A stretch of 37,293 nucleotides of DNA from Haplosporangium gracile (Eukaryota > Mortierellomycota > Mortierellomycetes > Mortierellales > Mortierellaceae). Positions within the stretch are counted from its first letter, which is position 1. The number at the start of each line of letters is the position of its first letter. The notes under the pieces are model-generated. The model was not told the DNA's origin. It searched no databases and saw only the letters and a program-made list of their open reading frames with translations. Position numbers and translations under genes: made by a program. Positions 22,237 to 35,400 of the stretch are shown in pieces. Location: NCBI GenBank assembly GCA_015499985.1, contig JAAAUF010000363.1, forward strand, positions 1-37,293. The letters run 5' to 3'.

Positions 22237-23407
22237 CCTATTATTTATTTGTGATTTACCCTTTAAATAAAATTATTCTCTCAATTTCTTTGGCATATTC
22301 TGGCGATTCTAATGGGCAACGATTATACTGTGCATTTTCTTTGCTCTTAATGACGAGAAAATCAAACATTGCCGTGTCTAGAGGTATTTGACTGTCGACG
22401 TTCGCCTCTCGCAGGTTATAGAGCATGTATTCTTTAAAATTGTCGGACCTGGGCAAACGCGCCCTCGAGTACAGAGACGACCGTGCCCAAGAACAGATGT
22501 CGTTCATTTGATATCATTGATAACGACTTAGTCCTTAAGTACCTCGCGCTGTATTTGACGTGTCAGGATGTACTAATAAACACTTCTTCTTTCTAATTCA
22601 TCTCAAGTTACTATCAAACAATGCAAAAACAATATGACTAGCATTCCGTTGAAACCCTTGACGAGATACAGTAAGCACAGCTAAACTGCGGATATAATCT
22701 TTAATGCCGATAACGCTCTTTTGTCGATCGACTATTCAAAACCTTTTTGTCACGCCCTGTTCTTGACATGGATTCGAGGCGGGATGCGGCTCCAGTATGG
22801 CACTATCATGTGAATTTCAGGCTGAGGGCCATCCAATGGCTCCAGTATCTATTTTTCAGCAATGTTGATCGAAGTGGGTCGCTATGTTGCTGTGGGAGTT
22901 GCAATGAAGACAATTCAACGTGCCCAGGCAACGCCTCAGACGTAATAGTTTAAGAATGACTTTTTGTTTGTTTTAAAACTGACTGGAGGCTCTCAATGGA
23001 TTCCCTAATGGTGCAGTCTCAATCCAGTGTCATTTCGTGTTGGTTGGTGTTTGGCGCTTTTGGTGAAGGGGAATTGAAGAGAGAAAGGAGCGAAAAGCGA
23101 CCTTGTGCCCTCCTGTTCCTGATAAAAAAAAAGGCCGTGGTACATAATCGTTTTTCTTGCCCATTGCGCATTCAATTAAAGAGCATTTTCTCTAAATGAC
23201 GATTTGGTGGCAAAAGACTTCCAGCCCAAGCGAAGAGCGATCAACCGGACTTTGTCCACCCTTCTAGTCCTATTTTTCTCATACCATTTTCTAACTCACT
23301 CATTCGTTGCCATGTTCTTATTCTCTCGTTTTCTTTCCCTTTTCTCCAATCACAACTTTTGTTCCCATCCCTACCAAATATAAGGTCATCAACTCTAGGA
23401 TACATTC
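22237..23407. other. Intergenic interval between the protease and a hypothetical gene
   Basis: 1.17 kb holding the protease 3' flank, with AATAAA-type signals near 22267, and the likely promoter of the next gene. The 11-base word ggctccagtat occurs twice, at about 22790 and 22838. Only the small minus-strand frame at 22256-22507 stands out. Confidence 0.5.
22256..22507 (-). CDS. Small open frame, 83 residues, unrecognised
   Basis: The frame opens with ATG and has balanced amino-acid use, with a charged end of EYAKEIERIILFKG. It lies antisense just after the protease stop and overlaps the likely protease 3' UTR. I do not recognise it and see no introns or signal peptide. It may be a chance frame or the remains of a longer gene. 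Confidence 0.2.
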   Translation of the reverse strand: MNDICSWARSSLYSRARLPRSDNFKEYMLYNLREANVDSQIPLDTAMFDFLVIKSKENAQYNRCPLESPEYAKEIERIILFKG

Positions 23408-24400
23408 ATGGAATCCCGCTCAAGTGTCTGCCGCCGACCAACCAGAGCACAGGAATCAATACAGGACAACTCTCATTGTACAACGTCGGCATTCCCGAAA
23501 CCACAAAGGGTCGCAAAGCCGTCAAAGCAACGAAAGAGAGAACGAGCTGATAAACCGCCACCATTGCCACCAACATCAACCCGCGTCTCCATCACACACA
23601 GCAGGAAGCCCCGTCGTCCCGAGCATGGTGGCTTCATCACAATGATATCGACCATCATTCAAGGCCGATTACTTTTGTCACCCTGGCCAGATGACCCAGC
23701 TGAGGATCCACCAACAAGATCAACCAAGTCTAACCAGCGTATGGCTCCCAGCAAGACTGGCGCGAAAGCAGAGGGCTCAAGAAGGGTCGCTACCACAAGT
23801 CGCACAACATCTCAGGCACCTACCGGTCGACAGTTGGTCAGAAGTCAGATATCTTCCTCAGGTCACTCCTTTTCTGCTGCTCCCCTACTTGAGGACACAA
23901 AACCAGCACAGCATTTCAGCGCCAGTCAGGATAAGAGACTCCAGGACGACCGTCACCACCGCTCTTCTTATCGTCCTATGTCGCAACCAAAAGAAACCCA
24001 ATGGACCCACGATAACAGGAAAAGGACAAGGACAACAGCGACGCTGACAACAGCATCACCATCGCCGACATCACGGGCGCGACTAGATGGCTCCCTTAGG
24101 ATGGAGTCCGCTGTTCGTGAAGGTAATGGTAGAAGAGGAGGCGGTGGCAACGAGAAGCAACCATCGTCTTCTGTCGATTCTGTTGACTCCTTCAATCTGG
24201 AAGCGTATCGACCTCCGACAACAAAGGCACGACGGACAGCAGGGCAGATCTTGGAAGAGATGACGACGGACTCAGACACGGGAGTGGTGTCATCGTCGCT
24301 GCCGTCTGTAACCTCTAGTGCAGCCCTTGCGGCAGGTCTTGCGGACATTGAAGGGTATCTCGAGGAAGATCTCCGTGGACTGAGCAAACTGTCGTATTAG
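23408..24400 (+). CDS. Hypothetical disordered protein, 330 residues
   Basis: A single open exon from ATG at 23408 to TAG. The composition is rich in Arg, Ser, Thr, Pro and Gln, with almost no hydrophobic core, so most of the chain should be disordered. Only the C-terminal 90 residues look structured: FNLEAYRPPTTKARRTAGQI, then EEM, a Ser/Thr linker, and GLADIEGYLEEDLRGLSKL, which could form an amphipathic helix. It is flanked by CT-rich sequence upstream, as are other genes here. I recognise no domain. Several overlapping frames are open because of the biased composition, so existence as a gene is probable but not certain. A nuclear role could be guessed from the basic segments but nothing shows it. 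Confidence 0.5.
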   Translation: MESRSSVCRRPTRAQESIQDNSHCTTSAFPKPQRVAKPSKQRKRERADKPPPLPPTSTRVSITHSRKPRRPEHGGFITMISTIIQGRLLLSPWPDDPAEDPPTRSTKSNQRMAPSKTGAKAEGSRRVATTSRTTSQAPTGRQLVRSQISSSGHSFSAAPLLEDTKPAQHFSASQDKRLQDDRHHRSSYRPMSQPKETQWTHDNRKRTRTTATLTTASPSPTSRARLDGSLRMESAVREGNGRRGGGGNEKQPSSSVDSVDSFNLEAYRPPTTKARRTAGQILEEMTTDSDTGVVSSSLPSVTSSAALAAGLADIEGYLEEDLRGLSKLSY

Positions 24401-24931
24401 CGCATCGCACATCGATAATAAGGTGCCCATAATGTGCATGAATAATTTCTCTTGTGTTTTTTGTATTTGTTTGCGTGTACAGTACGCTGTTCTTGTGAAT
24501 GTGAATGTACTATGGCGAAGTGCACCCGGACCAGAAGTCCCAGATCTGTTGTCCTCTGAATGCTAAGAAAATTAGTATGTGTGTTGGTGCACCAACGAGG
24601 TGTCAGTGTGTGGTCAAGAAAAGGGGCAGTCAGGACGTGTAAGGTATGACTTACGGTATGCACCAATGCATGTCATGCCTTGGGCACACACATAAACACG
24701 CACGCAAACATAAGCAACCTTGTTTTTTTTTCCTTCAATCTTTTCTTTTTTTCTTCTTACTTTCTCCTCCTTTCCTTCCTTTCTTCTTCTCTCTTCTCTT
24801 TCTCTTCCTTCCACTTTACTCATTTACTCCTCTCTATTTTAGCTCACACTTCCTCCCTTTTTGTCTCTCAACAAATCACTCCCTTTTTCCTTCTTCTCAT
24901 TCAAAGCAAACACATATACAACATACATAAC
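24401..24931. other. Spacer with CT-rich leader of the OSBP gene
   Basis: 531 bp. From about 24720 to 24900 the plus strand is nearly all pyrimidine (T and C runs), as is common in fungal 5' leaders and core promoters. No gene is seen. Confidence 0.6.
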
Positions 24932-27720
24932 ATGGCTGATCCTAATGTTCCTGTCAACGGCGAGGACACCGAAGTCCTGGACGAAGGCGGCAAGAGCATC
25001 CTCATGGGAATCATCGCCCAGCTCGGCAAGAGCACCGACCTCCACCGTGTCACCCTTCCAACCTTTGTCCTCGAACCCCGCAGCATGCTTGAGCGAATCA
25101 CTGACTTTATGTCCCACCCAGAACTGATCGTCAAGTAAGCAAGCAACAAGAAAAAAGACGTTGTACTTCACTGCACTGTACACCTTGAAGTTCAAGGAGG
25201 CAAAGCAAAGAGATACACAACGAACGGAGGGCAGGGAGGAGGAGAGGCGTTTGTTGATGGTGGTGGTTTTTCGTAAAGCGACACACACGATCGATACCAC
25301 ATCGCTTTGCAGTAACAGTCCAAGGTGTTAGGGACAAATCAGACTGACAGGCAGGACAGGCGGCAAGACAGGACAGACAGGCAGAGAGACGGGAGATAAC
25401 AACAACATTAACAGGATGGTGCAAAAAAAAAAAAAAAAAAAAGCTCAGTCAGGATAGCTCAAGAGAGTTTTGTTTTGTGGAGAAGGACCTTGTTTTCCTC
25501 CCCTTTTGTTCTGTGAAAAAGACAGCTCCATTAGAATTCCGCTTTTGGTGTATTGGAGGCGCAAGGAGGAAGAGATGGTTGTGGCTATTGTCATTGGAGC
25601 AGAAAAAAACTCTCTTTTCCACATAATAATTGGGTTTGGCGTTGTGTTCGGACCACGAGCATAATGAGGATGTGTATTTGTGTAGGCATGTGCAGTGAAA
25701 GATACAGCAGCGTGTATGTGTTCAGATGGACTCCATCCGTCTAAAGTAGAGTAGCATCAAAAGGGGAGTGAGCACAGGGGAGAGAAAGGGTGATAGTCTT
25801 GAATCCACTCGCCCTGTATTGTCACGTTGATCAATGCCTGCCTCTTTTTTTCTTTTCATGTTGTTTGTTGTTTTTTGTGTCCGTCTGTGAGCCCATCTGA
25901 GCTTGAGTCTGTGTGGATGTAACCTTGTTGGTGCTTGGACACTGTCCCATCCGCATGGTGTTCTCTCGGCTTCGAAAACAAAAAAAAAAGACATACCCGG
26001 GAAGTACGGTCGGGATAGTGTGGAAATCGGCACTCTTGGGGTCACAGGCAAGAAGAAACACAAGGTGTCAGTGTTCCGGGCAGAGAGTATCCCCAACACA
26101 ATTCTCGTCACTATGCTACTGCCGGTCGACGATGATTTTGACGTTATTGTGAGGTGTACTTTGGGTGATGATATTCACATCAAATCATTAGATATTTTCA
26201 TTTTCTCAACTTCTATTACCATGGGCCTTTTCGTATCGGCTAGTATGGACTTGAATCTGACAGTTCAGCTTCCTGACCATCGACCTCCTCCGTTATATCA
26301 ATTTAGGGCGAACCAAATCCAGGATCCCGTTGAGAGATTTGTGGCAGTGACTCGGTACTTTCTGTCTGGGTGGCACATCAAGCCAAAGGTACGAGGTCCA
26401 ATCTGCATCAGATGTGAAAGAGGGGGGGAAAGAGCTTATGTATTGCTGACTTGGGGTACTCAATTGACAACTTTTCTTATGCCGATTTTGCAACAAACAG
26501 GGTGTGAAGAAGCCTTACAACCCAATTCTGGGGGAGCAATTCCGTGCGCAATGGAAGTTTGACGACGGCTCAGAGGCATTTTATATCGCAGAACAGGTTT
26601 CACATCATCCTCCCATCTCGGTGTACTACTATACAAGCCCGGAAAACAACATTAGCGTCTTGGGCGACCTCTTGCCAAAGTCAAAGTTCCTGGGCAACAG
26701 TGCTGCGACATTGATGCAGGGAGAGATCAAAGTCTCGTTCACGAACCGACCTGGTGAGGACTACATCATTACCATGCCCAATGTCTATGCGCGAGGAATC
26801 CTTTTCGGGACGATGCTAATGGAGCTGGGAGACGTTGCTACCGTCAAGTGCGCGAAGTTGGATCTCGTCTGCAATCTTGATTTCAAAGTTAAGGTACACA
26901 AGCCCTCACATGCACTCGTGTCTCTTTCGATTAAGACAACGCAGTGTCATTGGCCACTTTCTGACTTTTATATACGCCTTCTTCTCATTCATAGGGTTTC
27001 TTCTCAGGATCGTATAATGGACTGGCAGGAAAGATCAAGCGCGAGTCGACAAACGAGACTCTGTATGAAATTTCCGGAAAGTGGTCGGACGAAATCATAC
27101 TCAAGAAGGTAATTAGAAGCACATGCCCTTCTCAAAATGCTTTTGTGAGTGCACTGACATCAAACTAAGGACACGAATCTGACGTTGTTTTTACATAACG
27201 GTTCATTTTACATTTTACATCCGTAGGGCACCAAGAAGGAGGTGTTTTTTGACGCGAAGACGGCCAAGATCAACCCAAAGATCATTGTACCAGAGGAGCA
27301 GCAAGAACCTAACGAGTCGCGTCGACTGTGGAGCAAACTGACAGCAGCATTGAGGGTGAACAACCAGGACCTTGCGACTGAAGAAAAGAGCAAAGTCGAG
27401 GATGCCCAGCGTGCAAGTACCAAGGAGCGTGAAGAACGCGGATTGCCCCATGTTCCCCGGTACTTTGAATCTGACGGCAAGGGTAACTTTGACATCAAGC
27501 TTAAGAAGTAAGCACTATTGCCCTATGATTTCTAAGAAAGTTTTGAATGATTACAGCAGATGGTTGTCGTATCGTCATATTTATGTACTAGTTCCTTTTT
27601 TTCTTCCATTTTTTTTACAGCATCTCATCGAACCCTCAAGAGGCAAAGCAGCAAATTATCAACTTTATCTATAACACGCCTCCACCCGTTTTAAGCGTGC
27701 CAGGTGGAGAGCACGTTTGA
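24932..27720 (+). CDS. Oxysterol-binding protein, short Kes1/Osh4 type
   Basis: Exons 24932-25134, 26307-26388, 26501-26893, 26995-27108, 27227-27507 and 27621-27720 total 1173 bases, 390 residues. The product is a lone ORD lipid-transfer domain with no PH domain or ankyrin repeats, as in yeast Kes1/Osh4, which exchanges sterol for PI4P between membranes. Visible marks are the N-terminal lid and core TLPTFVLEPRSMLERITDFM, DPVERFVAVTRYFLSGWH, KKPYNPILGEQF and the family signature EQVSHHPP (residues 126-133), whose two His residues contact the PI4P head group in relatives. All junctions keep phase. The first intron (25135-26306, 1172 bp) is about ten times longer than the others (101-118 bp). 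The protein ends NTPPPVLSVPGGEHV and is slightly shorter than yeast Kes1 (434). Confidence 0.9.
25423..25442 (+). repeat. Poly-A tract, A20, in OSBP intron 1
   Basis: An uninterrupted run of 20 A inside the long first intron of the oxysterol-binding protein gene, just after an interval with repeated aggacagg-like words. Confidence 0.9.
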
Positions 27721-29477
27721 ATTTTTTTCAGGATCTGCCAACGAACCAACCCAGCGAACCAATCAGCTCAAAGGAACCAGAAAGCCGTGCCAATTATGAG
27801 AATGCCTTTATTCACGCGATACTATGCGCGCTTATCTTAGGTTACGCAGGAAAGAAAGAAAAGAATCGACTTTTTTTAATATTACACGTACCCCTGATCC
27901 CATAGACCTCGCTTTCCTGTTTCCTTGAAGGATGAGTAGTGTGTATTCGAGAGTGAGTGAAGTATTTTCCTTCGGCAAAGAGCAAAGTAGGAAGCTCTTC
28001 GTTTACTTGAACGCATCACGTGGAGGAATACACGGAGGCATTGGCATTTTGCGAGAAAACGAACGAAAGAAATAAGGGACAGAAGAAAGATAGCCGGCGC
28101 CGAGTGGCGTCAGAATAGTTTTTACACAAAGTGGGATTTTGAAAAAAAAAAAGGCGGAGAAACAAATAACATACAAGAAGCACATACTCACTTAGTAGCC
28201 TTATTGTGCTAACGTTCCTTCCATGCCCCCTTATTTTTATTTCGTGGAAAGAAAAAAGCTAAAAAAAAAAAATGTATACAAGGGGGGAGGGAGGTGTGGG
28301 TACGGAGACGGTGTCGAAAGAGCCAAAGGGGGTTGAATAATATAAAGTTCCAGAACGGGGGCGAGTGAGTAGTAAGAGTAGAAAGACGAGATGGTACGAG
28401 AGAGAGAGAGAGAGACCCATAAGGAAATAAAAATGGCGAATGATTAGAAACTTTGTCAGTACTAGGTACTGGGGAAATGCTAATGGGTCATATGTTTCCT
28501 TCTTCTTGCAGGCACACTATGGGTGCCAAGTGGGAGGGAGTGAGGCTGTCGATTGGCATTGATTGATGCGTATTATGTCGAGTATATACATGCCTACTCC
28601 TAAGGTGCCATCTTCGTCGTCTTCTTCCCGTCGAAAGAGACCGTATGTGAGTGTCTGTAATAGAGAGGGAAGGAGAGCGAGATAATGAAGAGATCAAGGC
28701 GACGTGAGTGAGAAAGAGAGATGGAGAGAGAGAAAGAGCGATGGATGTTGGACAGTAACCAATGATACGCTCAATGTGCGTGTTAAAACGGGAGTGCAAG
28801 CCAAAGAGATGCCTTAACCTGTGCATATGCCCATTATATACTCCTATCCTCTCTCGGCTCTCAATAGCATGGTCTTTTCGACCAGCACCCTCTTTTCTTT
28901 ATTATGACTTTTGCTTGCCCTTCAATCTTTTCTTTTTCTCTTTCTTTTTCTTTCCCTCGTTTCTCTTTCTCCTCTTTTCTTCCCTTTTCTTACTTTCTTT
29001 CTTCTTTCCACTCCATTCCACCATATCGCTACGCGTGGGTGCACACTTCTTCCCCTTCCTCATCCTCTTCCTCTTCGTTTCTCTTCCCTCTCTCTCTTCA
29101 CATTCCTCCGCACCTGCAGCGCTCACTGGCTCCTCACCCATCTCCCCGGCTCCTCCAACCGCCCACATTTTTAACCACTGTTACACAATGGATAGCATCG
29201 ATTAGAATATTTTTTATTTCTCAAGCACATACACACCCTATTCACCTCCTACCCTCACGGTTCACATTGAAGCGTGTCTCCACCTAATCATTCACATATC
29301 TCTCCGCATTGCATCCCCCTCTAGTCGTTCCTCTCTCCCCAGCTCAACCCACCTATATACCTCAGTCATATCAACTCAAAACACGCCTCACACCTCATTC
29401 TCATACACCATCTGGACAACTTATTTATCGCATCAGATATCTTATCTACCTATTTACTACCATAATACTACTTAATC
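27721..29477. other. Intergenic interval between OSBP and the CSC1-like gene
   Basis: 1.76 kb with no recognisable gene. It contains a GA-rich block at about 28380-28745, including a perfect (GA)9 run, and a CT-rich block at about 28915-29110 that precedes the CSC1-like gene and is probably part of its promoter or leader. The frames of 85-150 codons across the CT block are low-complexity translations. Confidence 0.6.
28398..28415 (+). repeat. (GA)9 microsatellite
   Basis: A perfect dinucleotide repeat within a wider purine-rich stretch. Confidence 0.9.
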
Positions 29478-32400
29478 ATGTCCTTCAGACCCCCACCACC
29501 CTCACTAGCAGAACAACCTCCCATCTTCGCCAACCCACTTTCTCCATCTGGCAACTCACAAGGGATCAACAACAGTCACCCACACCTCTACTTTCAACAG
29601 ACAACATCCTCCATCCTCTACAGCACCATTGTATTCACATTCCTGGGCACAATCACCGGTCTAGTTTTGTTCTCTTGGGTAAGAACAAGACGTAGTTCCA
29701 TCTATGGATCCCGGCAGTTCTATTTGAGGGAGGAACATCAAGCTGAAGCCTTGTCGGATAGTTTTCTGGGGTGGATTCCAGGGTTGTTCTTTTTGGAGAG
29801 GACTATTGAGAGGCGGTTGAAGGCAGAGGCAGAGGCAAGTGGGACTACAACATTGATAATAGCAACTACAACGACGGGAGGAGAAAGAGAAGGGACCAGT
29901 AGTAGTAATGATCAAGTCACACAGCTGCACTCCCCAACTGAAAAGGATTCAAGGATAGGAGGAGGGGGTGAAGGAAGAGGGCAAGGATCCAACAACAACA
30001 ACTCAAGTCCTTTCAACAGCAAGGAATTGGCTGGATTTTGGAGATGTCTCACGGGGCTTTTGGTTGCTGGCAAGGCAAGCGCTGTCACTGTCAGCATCAT
30101 TCAACCAAACAGCACGTCTGCTAGCACCACAGTCGCTATGAAGGAAACAAAGGAGGAAGTTGAAGCCACCAATGAGGAATCCGGTGCAATGGCACCTACT
30201 ACGCTCAAGCAGTCTCAGCAACGGACACGGTCAACCATGTCTGTCAACTCCTCAACATCCAGTCAGCAACCCCTACAGCAACCAACAATTTCGCGACATG
30301 CACCCAACGACTCCTCAACATCAACATCATCGTCATTGTCAGACAAGGCGTTAACTCTGGCACGGCAGGAGATTATCTCAAAGATTGGGTTGGACCACTA
30401 CTTGCTTATCCGGTTCCTAAAGATGCTGTTCGCCGTGTCTGTTATTCTGGGCGTCGTGGCGATCTCTGCTCTTGTGCCACTGTATGTGCTTCGCCAGACA
30501 GGCGAAGACCTTCAGGGCAGTGACGGTCTCTTGGGCTTTGGATCATACCCAATGAGACGCGTCGAAATTTTGCAAATCGGAAACGTGACTGACGATGAGC
30601 GCCTCGGGGCTGCCGTTCTGGCTCTTGCTCTCTTTTCTGGTAACTTTCAAATGAACACAATGTGACGCGTTGTTGTCATTGTCATTGTCCAATCTTTCCA
30701 CGCACACCATCCATTATCCTACCAGCCACTCCCTTTTCTCTCTCTCCTTCTGTCATTGCCTTTGACTCACACGATGACTTTCGGTATCCCCCTCTTTTCT
30801 CTCACCTAGGTTTGATCCTTGCCTGGTCGTGGTCCGAGCTCATGATGTTTCTGAAACTTCGGCAAGAGTTTCTCTTCCGGTCCGCCTCTCGCTACTCCTC
30901 TAGAGTCGTTCTCCTGCAGAACCTCCCTGAGGACTTACGGACCGTCGAATCCCTCAAACAGCTCTTTGTTACGGCTCCCGGTGGAGGAGTCGAGCATGTT
31001 TATCTCGTCAGGGATGTCTCGCGTCTCGAAAAGGCGGTCAAGCAACGACAGGTGGTTCTGGACAAATTGGAGGAGACAGAGTCAAGGTACATGAATGCCA
31101 TTGCTCGAGCCTCGGCTATGGTCTCCTTCACGACGTTGAACATGCGGTCTCGGTCCTGGCTCGGTCGGTGTGTTGATAAGGTCAAGTCTTGTTTCGGACT
31201 GGAAGGTTCGAGTGTGGGTGTTAATGGTGGCAAGAATCTGGATGAGGAGGATTATGTGGGGCATCTCAAGTTGTACCAGCTCGGAGATGTGCCCAAGTTG
31301 TCGCTCACAGATCTCTCCAGCCCTGCTGTCATCGGCAGTGTGCCCACTACTAGTGAGAGACAATCATCGCAGACTCTCCAGCAACAGGGCATCACGCTCT
31401 CGAATGTCTCCAACTCGGGTGGACTGACTGTTTTGAAGTGGTATCAGAAACCTCGACGACCTCGCCACTATATCGGTATTCCTCTGCTCAGTAAGCGACA
31501 AGACTCTATTCGATATTATCGAGGAGAACTCTGTCGTCTGAACAAGGTAATCGAGCAAGAGTACGAGCAACAAGCCAAGGCCATGGCAGACGATCGCCAG
31601 GGAATCCGACAACCCCATGCCCACCGTCCTCAGAGTCGGATTGGAAAGAATCTTCATCCTGATGCAAGGAGCACACCCAGTCAAGCTAGATCTGCCAATG
31701 GCCACGAGAGTGTTATAATATTAGACGATGTGCCCACTGCTTCCGAGAGGGAAAAAGTCCCTCGATCAAACCAAGTCGACACTCTCCCTGCCGCGTTTGT
31801 CTTGATGAGGACCCGCGCAGGAGCCAAGGCTATCGCCTCTGGGACGATCGGGCAAGGCAAGATCCCTGCAAAGTCTCGCACGCTGGGAATTAATCCACGT
31901 GACATCGAATGGCGCGTCCTTGGTCAAGCGACATCACGTCGTGCAAAGTTGCTTAGGCGCGTAATGCTTATCTTTGTCGGATCTCTTTTGGCGGTTGGAT
32001 GTGGGCTGGTCGTCTCTGCAATTGCGTCGATGGCGGTCTTCAAGGGGTGGGAAAGGGTCATTGAAGAAAAGGCTGAGATCCTGGTGGGTCCTACTGTTTA
32101 CTTGAGACAAAGTGTTCTTGCTCCTTTGTTGCTCGCCCTCTTGATGTTTGCCGGTTCTTGGGTCCTCAATGGTAATGTTTTCTCAAATGACATTTGATAT
32201 CCTGTTAATACTTTTATATTTGTCGCTAAATTTCTTTCGTTTGCCATGTTTTACGTGAACAGAGCTGTGCCAGCACTGGGGACGCGTCTCAAAGACGCAG
32301 ACAGATCTATTGACTCAGAGATGCTACTTTTACTTCTTAGTAAGTATTTGATTTCTTGACTCTTGTGCGAATTCATCCGTTCCATATTGTTGACGCCTTT

Positions 32401-35400
32401 TTCATTTTCATTTTCTTGTTCAATCATATGTTCCCTAGCTGGCCAACGTGGTCGCAGTGCATCCTATTGTGTCGCTTGCCTTATCCTGGCAAGAGTCCGC
32501 CTTCACCGAAGTCGACAGTCTGGCGAGTTTTTTGATCCACGCCATCCCCTCCTACTGCTCATTTGCATTCTCGTACATCCTCGCTGCAGGTCTTATGCTG
32601 CCCCTCCACCACATCCTGCAGTTCTCTCGACTCTGGGCAACACTCCCTGATGTCACGCTCTGGTCTGCACTCGGTCCTCTCTCCTGGCGCAAGTCAAATC
32701 GTCTACACAAGTCCAAGAGTCATCGCGAGCACGCTGGTAAAAGCTCGACGACTGCTGATGCTGATGGAAAGGCCACTGCTGCGGCATCAACCGGTTCAAA
32801 CGCATCGTCGGTCTCGAACAACTCGGCGTCATTCGAAAACAACTTCTCGCCAACGCCAACTCAGACTCCTCGCCAGGCCTTCGAAACCCGTCAGCCACCC
32901 TTTTTAAATCTCCAGAATCTGTACCCACATCTGGTCTTGATGTTCACCATTTCGTTAGCATTGCTCCCTCTGGCGCCATTACTCTTCCTGTTCTGGATCG
33001 TGGTTTTGATGGGAATGAATCTTTGCTACCGATACCTGATTCTTCAAGTTGTAACAACTAAGAGTCAGTCAGGAGGCTTACACTACCTCCAAGCGATCAA
33101 GTTCTTGTTGTTCCCAACTCTGGCTTGCCCATCGTTGCTTTTAGCAGCATACCTGGGTATTCGCCAGGCGTGGATCCAGACTGGGTTCTCGGTAGTGTTG
33201 TTGGTGGCGGTTTTGATTGCGCGTTTGGTTGTCGGGGTTCAGTTTGGAAAACGGGAGGAGATGATGTTGAAGGAGGTAGAGGCATATCACTTACAGCCCA
33301 AGATCTTGTTACTTCATTCCGGAAAGGCACCTGGTGCGGGTGGGAAGGCTGGAGACAAGGCGAGGGCGGCCGGAGAAGGAGGTCAGGATGCAGTTGTTCA
33401 TCTAAGGCATTTGACTCCTAATGCACTTGGTCGAGAGGCTGGTTCGATTGATTCAGACGCTCGTGGGTTCTCGTCTGATAGCGATGGAGAAGGACCGTCG
33501 CCTTCTGATTTGGATGAACATGGAAAGGAGACGACTTCCCCGCGCCGGAGGATGATTAAGAGGATGATACAGCGACCCACAACCATCATTGGACAGTGTC
33601 GCAACTCGTTTGTCTCAACCATCTCTGGTGGCACCCGACCCAAGAGTGTGCCCATGTTTGACCTTGAGCGGTACGAGAAGGAGATCTTGGGAAATGGGTA
33701 TGACCCTAATGCGCATCCTGGCTCTCAACAAGGGTCTTCGGTTCAAGCAGTCGCGGATTCTCCTTACCAGGGTCCGATCCATTCTCGACACTCGAGTCTT
33801 TCGAGGGCGCAGACGGTTGGTCATGCCGTTGTTCATAGTCGAACGCCTTCTTCGACTGGCATTGAACTAGAATTCGGCTTTGCTGATGGTATAGAGGATC
33901 CGAAGATGCAAGATTTGTTTCCGAGTTACTCTAGTATGAGCCAGAGAGCGGTGGTTGTAGGGTCTGCTCTGTCCAAGACTGAGGAGGAAGAGGTCGAGAA
34001 GGAGGCTAAGTACCGAGAGATCGTCAAGGCCCTGCGTCGTGCGAGCTCCGTTGCCTCTCGCAAGCAACCGGATGCGCCTTTCGTCAACACCATCATCAAC
34101 AATGCCGCAGCTGGAACGGGCAGTCAGCAACGTCGTGTTCGGATGGGTGGAGTCCCAGAATTCGCATCGTCTTCTCTCGAGGCTGTGAATGAGTCTAAAT
34201 CGACTAATCAATTCAACAAACGAGCCCCTGGTATCAATGGAGCTAACAGCAGCAGTAACAACAAGTCGCATTTCCGAGCATCACTCCCCGCCTTACTTAA
34301 CCCACGACCCTTGCACTACGCCAACAATCCTTACCTGCTGCACCAACGTAGTATCGACGATGCTCTCTCGAATGTCTCAATGTCGTCGGGGGTTTCAAAC
34401 TCTGGTCTTCGCAACGGTCGAGGTGCTCCACCCTCATTGCCGATGCTCCTGATCCATCGCGAGACGGTTGTCGCAGCCAAGGAATGGAGTCGCATCCAAG
34501 GGTTATACTTGAACCCTGTCTTACAAGAGGCCAAGGCGAAGGTCGTTGTCTGGTTGCCGAGTCAGACTGAGCAGTCATTCTGGGGCGCGTCGCCTTCTCC
34601 TTGGAGCGGGATCCATGAACACGGCAGTGGTCTGAATCATCCCCACCAACAGCCTGCCGACTCGTACTCGGCAGGGGCCTTGTCGTCGCTTGGGCACTGC
34701 AAGTACCATGCTTTACTTCGGGACCGTGGAAACAATGAGATGAACGATCTGGCCATCTCTGAAGCTCTGGATGCAAGCGGTGGACCTTCGGCGTTGACGA
34801 TTGATATGGGCGATGCAGCAGCTAGTGGGTCTCGCCCTGCGACAACCCCAGTCCAGGGTCGATCTACGCTCTCAACCACAACATTAACACCAACACAAAA
34901 CGCCTCAAACACCCAACATCATCGCTCTCGCCAACAACATCACCAGCAGCAGCAGCACCAATGCACATGTTTAGTCTATCAGGAAGTTATGAAAGCCGTC
35001 GCCGACGCCGTGGCATTGGCAGACCAAGAGATCCGCGACCTCCGAATCGTCGGCTTGACCGTCTGGCTAGACTCTCGCCACGTGATCTGGGGTCAAAATA
35101 AGGAAGAAGATGGTCGACTCGGAGACCGGGTCATGATCTCGACCAGCCCTTTGATGGAGTTTGGGGGTGCTCAGCAGCGACAGGTCGGAGATGGGTTGTT
35201 GTCATGGTTGGAAGTGGATGAAGATGTTGATGCGGTTGAAGGGTACGAAGGCGGTAATAGTGAGATGCATTCACATTTGGGGAAGGGCGCGGCGGGGATA
35301 ATTGGAGGCTCGATGGGTGTGATTATGAGGCGGCCTATTGGGAACTATGGGCGGTTGGTGGGCGATGGTGAGGAGGATGATATTACTCGCGGGCTTCATT

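Noticed and set aside
22747..22953. 62-68-codon plus-strand frame with a Cys-rich patch
   Set aside because: No family similarity; a neighbouring frame is equally open and neither has a supported start or splice pattern.
25903..26562. 219-codon plus-strand frame as a separate gene
   Set aside because: It is mostly OSBP intron 1; only its end is coding. Kept as a possible alternative first exon in the findings, not as a gene.
28762..29287. Frames of 85-150 codons over the CT-rich block
   Set aside because: They are translations of a pyrimidine tract (Ser/Phe/Leu/Pro only), best read as promoter or leader sequence.
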